Positions 27,894 to 36,496 of a stretch of DNA of 64,000 bases are shown here, piece after piece. The stretch lies in NCBI GenBank assembly GCA_951813625.1, contig CATOTS010000039.1, forward strand, positions 1 to 64,000, given 5' to 3'. Each line of letters begins with the position of its first letter. The first letter of the stretch is position 1. Source of the stretch: an uncultured Caldilineaceae bacterium. Lineage in GTDB: Bacteria > Chloroflexota > Anaerolineae > Caldilineales > Caldilineaceae. A program made the translations under genes and the position numbers. The notes beneath the pieces were generated by a model that made no database searches, was not told the origin of the DNA, and saw nothing but the letters and a program-made list of their open reading frames with translations.

Positions 27894-28760
27894 TCAATTG
27901 ACACGCCCACAATAGTCCAGCTGGTGCGCCACGTACGCCAACTCCCCGCGCGCGACCTGCCGCCGCCGTGTCGTCAGCCACGCTTCGAATGCGTCCGCGT
28001 CCAGCTGCGCATGGCCCTGCAGCGTCGACTCGACAAAATGCAGGATGCAGCCGAGAAAATAGGCCTCATCGGCCGGATAGGTCTCGCCCACGGCATGCAC
28101 GACCCAGTCCGAGCTGCCGGCCGCCAGCACCTCTGCCCCGCATTCCCGCAGCGCGCGGAAAAGCCTGCGTCCGGTGCGGCTGTCGCCCGACGGCTTCCCG
28201 TCGGTGATGCGCGTGTCCATCGAGCGGTGGTAGAGCGCCTCGATGCAGCTGTCCAGCGCCGGGTCGACCTCCGGCAGAAAGAGCGTCGCGCCGTCGAAGT
28301 TGATGCTGAAATAGAACAGTCCCCCCGGCCGCAGCATAGACAGCAGGCTGGGCAGCGCCGTCGGCAGGTGCAGCAGGTCCAGCAGCGCATGGGCGATGAG
28401 CAGGTCGAAGCGTTGGCTGTTTTCCTGGCGGGCGGCGAAGTCGTAGAGATTGGCACTCTGCAGATTGAGCCGCAGCCCCGGTCCACTGCCTGACGTCAGG
28501 TGGGCCAGCCGCTTGCGGGCCGCCCGGATGTTGCTCTCTTCGTTGTCGATCGCAGTGTAATCCGCGCGCGTGAACAGCTCCCACTCGACGCAGCGTTCGA
28601 CCATCGTGCCGATGCCCGCGCCGACCTCTAGCACCCGCAGCGGGCGGCCCGCCGGCGCCGCCGCGCCCACAGCCTCCGCCAGCGTCTGCCACACGTGCCG
28701 GTTGAGCGCGCGGTCGTCCACGCTGCGCTTGGCGGCCAGATAGCGGGCGAAATCGTACAT
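27894..28760 (-). CDS. Class I SAM-dependent methyltransferase
   Basis: A 288-residue Rossmann methyltransferase. Motif I is LRVLEVGAGIGTM (residues ~42-54), with an acidic loop YTAIDNEESN after it, then LLIAHALLDLLH (motif IV region) and LLSMLRPGGLFYFSINFDG (post-motif). ATG 28760 gives MYDFARYLAAKR; the frame extends upstream only through a CACGAATT word repeat. Last gene of the minus-strand set starting with the GTP cyclohydrolase II fusion, so it probably methylates an intermediate or product of that pathway. The acceptor is unknown. Confidence 0.85.
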   Translation of the reverse strand: MYDFARYLAAKRSVDDRALNRHVWQTLAEAVGAAAPAGRPLRVLEVGAGIGTMVERCVEWELFTRADYTAIDNEESNIRAARKRLAHLTSGSGPGLRLNLQSANLYDFAARQENSQRFDLLIAHALLDLLHLPTALPSLLSMLRPGGLFYFSINFDGATLFLPEVDPALDSCIEALYHRSMDTRITDGKPSGDSRTGRRLFRALRECGAEVLAAGSSDWVVHAVGETYPADEAYFLGCILHFVESTLQGHAQLDADAFEAWLTTRRRQVARGELAYVAHQLDYCGRVN

Positions 28761-28844
28761 GATAGTTTTCAGTTTCCTGTTTTGAGTTTTTGGTAACGGC
28801 GAACTGCAGTGGTCAGTGGCCAGTAACGTCAACGGCAATTGCTC

Positions 28845-28877
28845 TATCCACGAATTGACACGAATCTGCACGAAAAC
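28845..28877 (+). repeat. CACGAATTTGCACGAATC word repeat, copy 3
   Basis: Variant copy (TATCCACGAATTGACACGAA, then TCTGCACGAAAAC) in the gap between the methyltransferase and glycosyltransferase genes. Confidence 0.85.
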
Positions 28878-28935
28878 TGCAACGGCAACTGCAACTGCAG
28901 AGGCGGCCGCGTACGCAGCAGGGGTTCACGAAAAA

Positions 28936-30024
28936 CTAGAAACTGGAAACCAGAAACTGCCGTACCGCCGCCGCGGAGTCCGCCCAGCGCGGATGGGAAT
29001 CGAACCGCTGCCGCGCGTTGCGGCCCAGGACGGCCAGCCGCTCTCTGTCCCCGGCCAGCGCCGACAGATGACCGGCGATGCCGTGCGCGTCGCTCGGCTC
29101 GACCAGAAAACCGTTGACGTCGGGCCGGACGATCTCGCTGGCCGCGCCGTGAACACCCGCCAGCGCCGGCAGCCCGAAGGCCATTGCCTCCAGGTAGACG
29201 ATGCCGAACCCCTCGTATGACGACGGGACCGCCAGCACGTGCGCGTTGTTGTACTCCTGCGCCAGCTCACGGTCGGACACGCGCCCCAGCAGAAGGATGT
29301 TCTCCTCCAGTCCGGCAGCGGCGATCTGCCGGCGCACCGCGCCGCCATATTCGCAATCGACTGCATCGTCGCCCACCACTCTCAACCGCCAATCCTCTGG
29401 CGGCAAACGTGATAGCGCGGCGATCAGATGGTGCAGCCCCTTGCGCGCGATGATATTGCCCACGAAGAGAACGCGCAACGGGCCGCAATTGCTCTCTCTG
29501 GCGCGGATGAGCTCCTGCGCCGCGTCGTCGTGCGGTAGGGCCAGATGGTCCGCGGCCGGGCAAGCGACGATCGAAGGGAGCGCGCCTATCTCGCCGCGTA
29601 GCGCCTCCACCGCCTGCCGCGTCGTCCGGCTGTTGAAGACGAAGCCGTCGAGTGTGCGCAGATATGAGCGCTCGACCGCGCGGTACAAGAGTCGGAGCCA
29701 GCCCGCATGCGCTTCGCTGCTGCGCAGGTGATGGACGATCCCGATCAATGGATAGGGTCTGGTTTGGAGCCGCCGGTTGAGCAGGGCCAGCGATGGATGG
29801 TTCAGCTCATCCTGCAACAGGATATCCACGCGCAGGTCGCGCAGCCGCCGGTACAGCCGCGCCGAGAAGTTGTCGGTCAGATGCGCCGGGTAGTTGCGCC
29901 AGGGGAGGGATACGATTTCGACCGAATCGCCGGCCTCGCGCAGATACTCGGCCAGCTTGCGGTCGTAGAGATAGCCGCCCGAAAGCGTGTCCGGAGAGCC
30001 GTAGATGAGGAGACCGATTCGCAT
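28936..30024 (-). CDS. Glycosyltransferase family 4 of the pteridine-like cluster
   Basis: A 362-residue GT4 enzyme. The N-terminus has SGGYLYDRKLAEYLREAG and DILLQDELNHPSL; the C-terminal nucleotide-sugar domain has VLFVGNIIARKGLHHLIAAL, NNAHVLAVPSSYEGFGIVYLEAMAFGLPALAG and SEIVRPDVNGFLV. It lies between the methyltransferase and the pterin synthase-like gene, all on the minus strand, with word repeats filling the gaps. The context suggests it glycosylates a GTP-derived heterocycle rather than a polysaccharide; a role in the nearby envelope cluster is the alternative. Confidence 0.9.
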   Translation of the reverse strand: MRIGLLIYGSPDTLSGGYLYDRKLAEYLREAGDSVEIVSLPWRNYPAHLTDNFSARLYRRLRDLRVDILLQDELNHPSLALLNRRLQTRPYPLIGIVHHLRSSEAHAGWLRLLYRAVERSYLRTLDGFVFNSRTTRQAVEALRGEIGALPSIVACPAADHLALPHDDAAQELIRARESNCGPLRVLFVGNIIARKGLHHLIAALSRLPPEDWRLRVVGDDAVDCEYGGAVRRQIAAAGLEENILLLGRVSDRELAQEYNNAHVLAVPSSYEGFGIVYLEAMAFGLPALAGVHGAASEIVRPDVNGFLVEPSDAHGIAGHLSALAGDRERLAVLGRNARQRFDSHPRWADSAAAVRQFLVSSF

Positions 30025-30181
30025 GGAGAGTTTTCAGTTTCTGGTTCTTCGTTTTTGATGAACGTCACTTGCGTACGTGGCCGCCGGTGCCGTTGCAGTT
30101 ACCAAAAACTGAAAACCGACTACCAAAAACTGCAGTTTGCCGGCGCCCGGTCTCAAACGACCAGCTACCGTAAGCGGCGGT

Positions 30182-30559
30182 TCAGCGCTCGACCCGGTAG
30201 GAGGCCCAGGCGATCTCGTTCTCCCAGATACGGGCAGTTACCGCACCGATGTTGGCGGCGTTCAGCCTCTCGGAAAAGCTGTTGGCGACAATGCGGCAGA
30301 AATGCTCGATGCTCGGGTTGAGGCCGTCGAACTCCGGCAGCTCGTTGAGCGTCTTGTCTCGGTAGCGGGCCGCCAGCCCTTCCAGCAGCTCCTCGACGTG
30401 AACGATATCCACCAGATAGCCGTGCTGGTCCAGTTCGGCCCCCTCCAGCTGAAACTCGAGCCGGTAGTGATGCGAATGCCATTCGTTCTCCGGGCCCCAG
30501 TCGCCGCCGATGAGGAAATGCTGGGCGACAAAATCCCGCTGTACTGCCAGTCTGTACAT
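30182..30559 (-). CDS. 6-pyruvoyltetrahydropterin synthase/QueD homologue lacking the usual catalytic Cys
   Basis: A 125-residue T-fold protein. The zinc site is visible as VAQHF near residue 11-15 and NEWHSHHYRLEF near 26-37, with the C-terminal Glu in ARIWENEIAWASY. Authentic QueD/PTPS enzymes have a Cys a few residues before the HGH motif (CGRLHGH in E. coli); here that segment is WGPENEWHSHH, with no Cys. It should therefore bind a dihydroneopterin-like substrate yet act differently. It sits between an MDR dehydrogenase and a glycosyltransferase downstream of a GTP cyclohydrolase II fusion. Confidence 0.88.
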   Translation of the reverse strand: MYRLAVQRDFVAQHFLIGGDWGPENEWHSHHYRLEFQLEGAELDQHGYLVDIVHVEELLEGLAARYRDKTLNELPEFDGLNPSIEHFCRIVANSFSERLNAANIGAVTARIWENEIAWASYRVER

Positions 30560-30634
30560 TGCATCTTTCCTTTCGCGCCAGCTCTTTGCCTAAGGCCTCT
30601 TCTGGCGGTCGCGACCATCCTGCCAGGAGCCGGG

Positions 30635-31729
30635 TTATGGGAACGAACCACCGTAGTCCAAAACCACCTGCAGGGTGTCCTCCGGCTGTGTGTCGATCAT
30701 GGCGAAGGCCGCGGCGGCCTCGTCGAAAGGAAACCGGTGGGAGATCAACTTCTCAGCCGGCAGTCCCGCCAGCAGCCGCCAGGCGCTTTCCATCCGCCGC
30801 CCTTTCGTCCAGCGTCCGCGCAAGCGGGGCGCCACCGTACTGACCTGGCTGCTGATCAATCTCACCCGGTTGCGGTGAAACGAGCCCCCCAACTGCAGGC
30901 TGGCAGGCTTGGTCCCGTACCAGGAACCGACGACGATGCGGCTGTCGAATCCCGCAGCCGAGACAGCACTATCCAGCGCCGCCGGCTGGCCGGAGAGCTC
31001 GTAGACCAAATCCGCTCCATCTCCGTCGCCGCAATCTTCAACTGCCTCCCGCAGCCCTTCCGCGCCGTCCGCATCGCTGGGATCAATCGTCCCGCTCGCG
31101 CCCAACCGTTCAGCCGCCTCTCTGCGATGTGCCAAGGGGTCCACCGCGATCAGCGCCTCCAGCGGAAACTGCGCCAGCAGCGCGGTCGTCAACAGACCGA
31201 CAACGCCCAGCCCCATCACCACGACCCGCTCGCCCACAAGCGGCGCGCCGTCCATCACCAGGTTTACCGCCGTCTCGGCATTGGGCAGCAGCGCAGCCTT
31301 CTCCGGCGCCATATCCTCTGGCACTGGCAGCAGCATCTGTCGGCTGGCGCAAAAGTGACTTTCGTGAGGATGAAAAGCGAAGTAGTGCCTGCTCTCGTTC
31401 TCTGAGGAGCTGTCGCCAGCGGGTCTACTGTCCACAGTCCGCCGATCACTGTCCTCCGCACTGAGACGCCCTACGCAGGCATACCCGTACTTCAGTGGGT
31501 AGCGCACCGCGCCGGTCAGACCGGCAATCGAGGCGTCCGCTGCCATTCCGTCGGGGACCTGTCCCCGGTAGAACAGCATTTCCGTGCCCGCGCTGATCGC
31601 CGATACCACCGTCTCGATCAGCACTTCGTCCTTCTGCGGCGCAGCCATCTCCTCGCTGCATATTTCGACCGCACCCGGCCTGGTGAACAACAGCGCGCGC
31701 CGCTTCATACGTTCTGAAGGTGAACTCAC
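30635..31729 (-). CDS. Zinc-type alcohol dehydrogenase-like MDR oxidoreductase
   Basis: A 364-residue medium-chain dehydrogenase/reductase. The N-terminal GroES-like part has VSAISAGTEMLFYRGQVP and VRYPLKYGYACVGR; the nucleotide-binding domain has GERVVVMGLGVVGLLTTALLAQF, followed by VDPLAHRREAAERLGA, favouring NAD(H). The classical structural-zinc four-Cys lobe is not seen. Its ATG overlaps the stop of the upstream GTP cyclohydrolase II/RibD fusion (ATGA), a strong sign that the two act together. Confidence 0.88.
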   Translation of the reverse strand: MSSPSERMKRRALLFTRPGAVEICSEEMAAPQKDEVLIETVVSAISAGTEMLFYRGQVPDGMAADASIAGLTGAVRYPLKYGYACVGRLSAEDSDRRTVDSRPAGDSSSENESRHYFAFHPHESHFCASRQMLLPVPEDMAPEKAALLPNAETAVNLVMDGAPLVGERVVVMGLGVVGLLTTALLAQFPLEALIAVDPLAHRREAAERLGASGTIDPSDADGAEGLREAVEDCGDGDGADLVYELSGQPAALDSAVSAAGFDSRIVVGSWYGTKPASLQLGGSFHRNRVRLISSQVSTVAPRLRGRWTKGRRMESAWRLLAGLPAEKLISHRFPFDEAAAAFAMIDTQPEDTLQVVLDYGGSFP

Positions 31730-33171
31730 GTCGAAGGCCTGCCGTTGCTGGCCATCTTCTTTTCGAACTCCCCCCAGAGAACCGTATCCCCCATCAACTG
31801 CACCTGCTGCACGTTGTGCAGGCGCGGTGCGACAAAGCGGCCCTCTTCCATCGCGCGCGTAGACTGGATCAACTGGTAGCCTCCCAGAAAAACGGGCGCG
31901 ATTGTGATTACGGCGAAGTTGGCCAGCCCTCGCTCCAGGAATTCGGTCAATATACGTGCTCCTCCTTCGACCATCAGCGAGCGGATGCCTTCACTGCCGA
32001 GCCAGCCGAGGAGCGCGGCCAGATCCACGCGCCCGCTCCCGTCTGCGGGCAGCACTACGATGCGTGCGCCCGCCTCCGCCAGGACCTGCCGTCGCGGCGA
32101 TTCCGCCCCAGCGGCTGTGGTAGCGATCCAGGCAGCCTGCGGTCCCGCAAGTAGCCGTGCGTTCGGAGGTGTACGCAGATGGGAATCGACCACCACCGGC
32201 CGCGGGCTGTCACCCGGAACCAACCGAACAGTCAACGCCGGGTCGTCGGCCAGCACTGTCCCGATGCCGACCAGGATCGCGCTGTGCGCGGCCCGTAGGC
32301 TGTGGGTCATCGTCAGCGAGGCCGGCGCGCTGATCGGGTAGGACGTTCCCTGTCGCGTGGTCAGGCAGCCATCCAGGCTCTGCGCATAGCTGAGTGTGAC
32401 GAACGGAGCGCAAACATGCGAATGGCCTTCCATGCGCGCCCTCAGCCCCTCGAGTTGAGGCCGGTATCCTTCCGCCGGGTCCGGCTGCCCGTCCGGTTGA
32501 CTCTGCCCGTTGAGCTGGATGATGTGGCGCATTCGCGCCGCCTTCGCCTCCAGGTAGGCGCGGCTTTCCGGGTTCGACGGCGTCTGCAAGGGGATCCGCT
32601 CCTGGACTGCGATGCCCAGAGCGGCCAGCCCCTCGATCTTGGCCGGGTTGTTCGTCAACAGCCGCACCGAGCGCACGCTCAATGCCTGCAGAATCAGGGC
32701 GGCCGCAGTGTAGTCGCGCTCGTCGGCCTGGTGACCCAGCAGCAGGTTGGCGTCGACGGTGTCGTAGCCTTCGTCCTGCAGATTGTAGGCCCGCAGCTTC
32801 TCCTCCAGGCCGATGCCGCGCCCCTCCTGCCGCAGATAGATCAGCGCGCCCCGGCCTTCGGCGGCAATCGCTGCAATCGCCTGTGTCAACTGTTCACCGC
32901 AATCGCAGCGCTGCGAGCCGAGAACGTCGCCGGTGAAACACTCCGAATGGATGCGGACGAGCAGGTCTTCGCCCTCGGTGTCGCCTATTACCAGGGCCAG
33001 GTGGTTCTTGTCATCCCATTCGCTGCGGAAATGATGCAGGCAGAAGACGCCGTCCGCCGTGGGTATGCGGGCGGTGACCGTGCGTTTGACTGCAGTTTTC
33101 GGTTTTGCGTTTTCAGTTTTTAATGACGGCAACTGCAACGGCCTTATCCACGAATTTGCACGAATCAACAC
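31726..33171 (-). CDS. GTP cyclohydrolase II fused to a RibD-type reductase domain
   Basis: About 450-480 residues. The N-terminal half is RibA: zinc ligands in CFTGDVLGSQRCDCGEQL, and RQEGRGIGLEEKLRAYNLQ, GHQADERDY and LLTNNPAKIEGL. The C-terminal half is the RibD/RIB7 reductase: VTLSYAQSLDG, GIGTVLADDPALTVR, PVVVDSHLRTP, SLMVEGGARILTEFL. The RibD deaminase domain is absent. So GTP would be opened to the diaminopyrimidine and reduced at the ribose, skipping deamination, or the chemistry is diverted from riboflavin. The true start is uncertain: the first 35 codons run through a CACGAATT repeat. GTG 33171 and TTG 33138/33132 are possible; homology begins near 33080. No FMN riboswitch is evident upstream. 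Confidence 0.88.
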   Translation of the reverse strand: MLIRANSWIRPLQLPSLKTENAKPKTAVKRTVTARIPTADGVFCLHHFRSEWDDKNHLALVIGDTEGEDLLVRIHSECFTGDVLGSQRCDCGEQLTQAIAAIAAEGRGALIYLRQEGRGIGLEEKLRAYNLQDEGYDTVDANLLLGHQADERDYTAAALILQALSVRSVRLLTNNPAKIEGLAALGIAVQERIPLQTPSNPESRAYLEAKAARMRHIIQLNGQSQPDGQPDPAEGYRPQLEGLRARMEGHSHVCAPFVTLSYAQSLDGCLTTRQGTSYPISAPASLTMTHSLRAAHSAILVGIGTVLADDPALTVRLVPGDSPRPVVVDSHLRTPPNARLLAGPQAAWIATTAAGAESPRRQVLAEAGARIVVLPADGSGRVDLAALLGWLGSEGIRSLMVEGGARILTEFLERGLANFAVITIAPVFLGGYQLIQSTRAMEEGRFVAPRLHNVQQVQLMGDTVLWGEFEKKMASNGRPST

Positions 33172-33177
33172 GAAAAC
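33144..33177 (+). repeat. CACGAATTTGCACGAATC word repeat, copy 4
   Basis: TTATCCACGAATTTGCACGA followed by ATCAACACGAAAAC, at the 5' edge of the GTP cyclohydrolase II gene. Confidence 0.9.
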
Positions 33178-33279
33178 TGCAACGGCAGCTGCAATGGCAA
33201 CTGCAACGACGGCCGCGCACGCGGCCGTTGCTATCCACTAACCACTATCCACTGGTGTTCAACGAAAAACTGTGGAAAC

Positions 33280-33906
33280 TCAACCAAACCGCTCCTCCAG
33301 CCACGGGTCTCCCTGCATGTGGTAGCCGTGGCGTTCCCAGAAGCCGGGCCGGTCGCCGCGCATGAACTCCAGCGCTCGCAGCCATTTGGCGCTTTTCCAG
33401 AAATACTTCTTTGGCACCAGCAGCCGCAACGGATAGCCGTGATCCGGTTCGATTGCCTTGCCCTGATAGAGGTAGGCGAGCATTGTGTCGTCGTCGTCGA
33501 GCACATCCAGAGCGATATTCGTCGTGTAGTCGCCGTCGCAGTGGGCCATTACGTGCGTGGCAGCCGGGTCGACTTCAATGTGACGCAGGAATTCCCGCCA
33601 GGGCACACCCGTCCAAGTCGTGTCCAGTTTGCTCCAGCGGGTGACGCAATGGATGTCAACGGTCTGGGTCTTGGTCGGCAGCGCTATCAACTCCTCCCAC
33701 GAGAAGAGCCTCTCCTCCGCCAATCCGAAGATGTTCAGGTTCCAACCGTCAAGTGAAGGATATTTGACCGTCGGGCCGTAGGTCAGCACCGGAAATCGTT
33801 CGGTCAGAAACTGGCCCGGCGGCACCCGCTCTTCGCGCGGTCCACTGGGAAGATTCTTGACCCGTTTCAGCCGCTCGACCTTGCGAAAAGGGTTCTCAAT
33901 ACGCAT
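33280..33906 (-). CDS. Sulfite oxidase-like molybdopterin oxidoreductase
   Basis: A 208-residue single-domain protein of the sulfite oxidase/YuiH group that binds molybdopterin. The Mo-coordinating Cys is in TVDIHCVTRWSKLDTTWTGV; later come AHCDGDYTTNIALDVL, HGYPLRLLVPKKYFWKSAKW and FWERHGYHMQGDPW, all family landmarks. No Tat signal is present, so it is probably cytoplasmic. ATG 33906 (MRIENPFRK) is preferred; the longer frame from 34092 overlaps the next gene. It ends 108 bp before the GTP cyclohydrolase II start. Substrate unknown. Confidence 0.88.
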   Translation of the reverse strand: MRIENPFRKVERLKRVKNLPSGPREERVPPGQFLTERFPVLTYGPTVKYPSLDGWNLNIFGLAEERLFSWEELIALPTKTQTVDIHCVTRWSKLDTTWTGVPWREFLRHIEVDPAATHVMAHCDGDYTTNIALDVLDDDDTMLAYLYQGKAIEPDHGYPLRLLVPKKYFWKSAKWLRALEFMRGDRPGFWERHGYHMQGDPWLEERFG

Positions 33907-33943
33907 GTTTCCATCTCCAATCCGGGGATGGGCAGCCGCAACT

Positions 33944-35218
33944 TCAGGCGCCGTCCTCCGCCTTATACCGTTTGAGGACCAGGGACGCGTTCTGCCCGCC
34001 AAGCCCGAAGCCGTTGCACAGGCCGGCGTCGACCCGATGCGCGCGGCTGACGTTGGGCACATAGTCCAAATCGCAATCCGGATCCTGTTCATTGTAGTTG
34101 ATCGTCGGCGCGATGCGCTGGGTCTGCATCGCCTGCACCAGCGCCGCCGCGCTCTGCGCGCCGGCCGCGCCCATCGCGTGGCCGATGCTGCTCTTTAGGC
34201 TGGTGATTGGTATGTTGTAAGCATCCTCGCCGAAGATCCGTTTGATGGCAGCGGTCTCTGATTTATCGTTCAAAATAGTGCCGGTGCCGTGGGCGACGAT
34301 CCAGTCGATCTCGTCGGTGCCGAGGCCGCTCTCGCGCAGCGCAATGCGCATACATTCGGTTGCGCCATGCCCGCCCGGGTCCGGCGCCACCATATCGAAG
34401 GCATCTTCACTCAGCCCGTAGCCGGCGAACTCGGCCAGGATCGCCGCGCCGCGCGCCTGCGCATGTTCCAGCGTCTCCAGCACAAATGCAGCCGCACCCT
34501 CGCCCACCACCATCCCGTCGCGGTCGCCGCTGAAGGGGCGGCAGGCGGTTTCGGGCTCGTCGTTGCGCGTGCTGGCCGCGCCCAGGCGGCTGAAGGTGGA
34601 GATCGCCATCTTGGTCAGATAGCCCTCGGCCCCGCCGGTCAGCATGACATCCGCATCCCCGCGCTGGATGCGGCGCGCGGCTTCGCCGATGCTTGTAATG
34701 CCGGTGGCGCAGGCCGTCACCTGGCTGTTGGTGGGGCCGGTGATGCCGTGCTTGATGGCGATAAATGTCGGCGCGCTGCTGATCAGCGCGGCGGTGGCGC
34801 TGGCCGGATTGAAGCGCTTGGGGCCGTTTTCCTCCAGCTTTCGGCCCTCCTCCTCTACAATATCCCAGCCGCCGAAGGCCAGCCCCATCTCAACGCCGAC
34901 GCGGGAACGGTCCTCCTGCGAGAGGTCGAGACCAGAGCGGTCCAGCGCCTCCTGCGTCGCCTTCCACGCCAACTGTGTGCCGCGGCTGGTGCGGCGCACG
35001 TCCTTGCGCTCCATGTAGGCGCGCGGTTCCCAATCGTTGACCCTGGCGGTGATCTGCGTGGGGAATCCGGTCGCATCCCAGTGCGTGATCGGTCCGGTGC
35101 CGGATTTTCCCGCCATCAGCCCGGCCCACGAACTCTCCAAATCATGCCCCAGCGGCGTCACCATTCCAATTCCGGTGACGACGATGCGCCGGGCAGAGCC
35201 TGTGTCTATTCCGTTCAT
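33944..35218 (-). CDS. fabF: Beta-ketoacyl-ACP synthase II-like (FabF family)
   Basis: A 424-residue condensing enzyme of fatty acid elongation. The catalytic triad is visible: Cys170 in SQVTACATGITS, His in IVAHGTGTILND, His in SSIGHAMGAAGA; the C-terminus has NGFGLGGQNASLVLKRY. Start ATG 35218 is preferred over GTG 35230. It is not next to other fab genes or an acyl carrier protein, unlike many bacterial FabF genes, so a specialised condensing role cannot be excluded. The gene upstream is separated by word repeats. Confidence 0.9.
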   Translation of the reverse strand: MNGIDTGSARRIVVTGIGMVTPLGHDLESSWAGLMAGKSGTGPITHWDATGFPTQITARVNDWEPRAYMERKDVRRTSRGTQLAWKATQEALDRSGLDLSQEDRSRVGVEMGLAFGGWDIVEEEGRKLEENGPKRFNPASATAALISSAPTFIAIKHGITGPTNSQVTACATGITSIGEAARRIQRGDADVMLTGGAEGYLTKMAISTFSRLGAASTRNDEPETACRPFSGDRDGMVVGEGAAAFVLETLEHAQARGAAILAEFAGYGLSEDAFDMVAPDPGGHGATECMRIALRESGLGTDEIDWIVAHGTGTILNDKSETAAIKRIFGEDAYNIPITSLKSSIGHAMGAAGAQSAAALVQAMQTQRIAPTINYNEQDPDCDLDYVPNVSRAHRVDAGLCNGFGLGGQNASLVLKRYKAEDGA

Positions 35219-35297
35219 TTCAGTGAACACCAGTTTCCAGTTTCCAGTGGCCAGGAATATCCCACGTGTACGCGGCCGCTGCAGTTTGCCGTTGCAG

Positions 35298-35330
35298 TTT
35301 TCGTGTCAATTCGTGCAAATTAGTGGATAA
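35298..35330 (-). repeat. CACGAATTTGCACGAATC word repeat, copy 5
   Basis: Inverted copy between the carbamoyltransferase and FabF-like genes, flanked by CAGTTGCAGTTAGTGGCCACT words. Confidence 0.88.
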
Positions 35331-35385
35331 AGCAGTTGCAGTTAGTGGCCACTGCCCACCGACCACCGGCCACTAACCACTGCCA

Positions 35386-36363
35386 TTATCGCATCGTCAG
35401 CGCCATGACCGCCTTCTGCGCGTGCATCCGGTTTTCCGCCTCGTCGTAGACGATCGACTGCGGGCCGTCGATGACCTCGTCGGTGACTTCAATGTTGCGG
35501 TCGGCCGGCAGACAGTGCATATACAGCGCATTCTTATTCGCCAGCGCCATGCGCCTTGAATCGGTTATCCAGTCCGTGTACTGGCTGCCGATGCGGGCGC
35601 TCTCTTCGTCGTCATCGGTCGTCAGCAGCGCGCCCCAACTCTTGGGGTAGAGGATGTCGGCGCCCTTGAACCCGGCGTCGAAATCGTCGAGAATTTCAAA
35701 GCTGCCGCCGTGTTGCCCGACGTTGTCCTTGGCCTGCTGGACGATGTCCGGCATCAGCTTGTATTCGGGCGGATGGGTAAGTCGCACGTTCATGCCGAAA
35801 CGGGTCATCTGCAGGACCAGGCTCTGGGGCACCGAGATCGGTTTCTGGTAGCTGCTCGCATAGGCCCAGCTCACGTTGATCGTCTTGCCGCGCGGATCGC
35901 CTACCTTCTCGACGATCGTCATCAGGTCGGCCAGGATCTGGAACGGGTGGTAGATGTCGCACTGCATGTTCAGCACCGGCGCGCGGCTGGCGTCGGCCAC
36001 GCTGTTGATGTAACCGTTGCCGATGTCCCAGTCGCACTGGCGGATGGCGATGCCATCGTAGTAGCGCCCGAAGATCTCGCCGATCTCCTTGCCCGTGTCG
36101 CCGTGGCTGATCTGTGTTGTCTCGTGGTCAATGAAAGCCGCGTGGCCGCCCAGCTGCGCCATGCCGGCTTCAAAGCTGGAGCGCGTGCGCGTGCTCGTGA
36201 AGAAGAAGAGCATCGCCAGCGCTTTGTCGCGCAAGAGCGGGTGGCCGATCCCCAGCGCGCGCTCCCGTTTGAGCGTAAGCGCTACGTCCAGGACCGTCTC
36301 GATCTCCTCCTTCGAGAAGTCCATATCACTGATAAAATCGCGACCGCGTAAATCAGTCTGCAT
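35386..36363 (-). CDS. YgeW-type carbamoyltransferase (aspartate/ornithine carbamoyltransferase family)
   Basis: A 325-residue transcarbamoylase. The carbamoyl-phosphate loop is FTSTRTRSSFEAG; further landmarks are QISHGDTGKEI, LNMQCDIYHPFQ, INVSWAYASSYQKPISVPQ, ILYPKSWGALL and MHCLPADR. The WAYxxSYxKPxSVPQ and YPKSW segments match E. coli YgeW closely and differ from ordinary OTCase. AGAGGAG stands about 10 bases before ATG 36363, so an in-frame TTG at 36372 is less likely. Carbamate kinase follows upstream on the same strand. Together they could make ATP by phosphorolysis of a carbamoylated intermediate, as proposed for the yge purine-degradation genes. Confidence 0.87.
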   Translation of the reverse strand: MQTDLRGRDFISDMDFSKEEIETVLDVALTLKRERALGIGHPLLRDKALAMLFFFTSTRTRSSFEAGMAQLGGHAAFIDHETTQISHGDTGKEIGEIFGRYYDGIAIRQCDWDIGNGYINSVADASRAPVLNMQCDIYHPFQILADLMTIVEKVGDPRGKTINVSWAYASSYQKPISVPQSLVLQMTRFGMNVRLTHPPEYKLMPDIVQQAKDNVGQHGGSFEILDDFDAGFKGADILYPKSWGALLTTDDDEESARIGSQYTDWITDSRRMALANKNALYMHCLPADRNIEVTDEVIDGPQSIVYDEAENRMHAQKAVMALTMR

Positions 36364-36496
36364 ACAAGCCAACTCCTCTTTCCAATCTATGAGTTTGCCA
36401 TCCAGTATTCAGTAATTCCAACTCCACTCGTTCCTGAAGCGCAAGGCCCGCCCCAACCACGTGCAGCGCCGGAAACTGAAAACTGAAAACCAGAAA

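Noticed and set aside
27839..27897. HigB toxin gene before higA
   Set aside because: Only a CAT TAG end at a plausible distance; no frame gives HigB-like sequence, so at most a decayed remnant.
30026..33275. FMN or preQ1 riboswitch near the GTP cyclohydrolase II and PTPS genes
   Set aside because: The gaps consist of word repeats and show no conserved riboswitch core that I can recognise.
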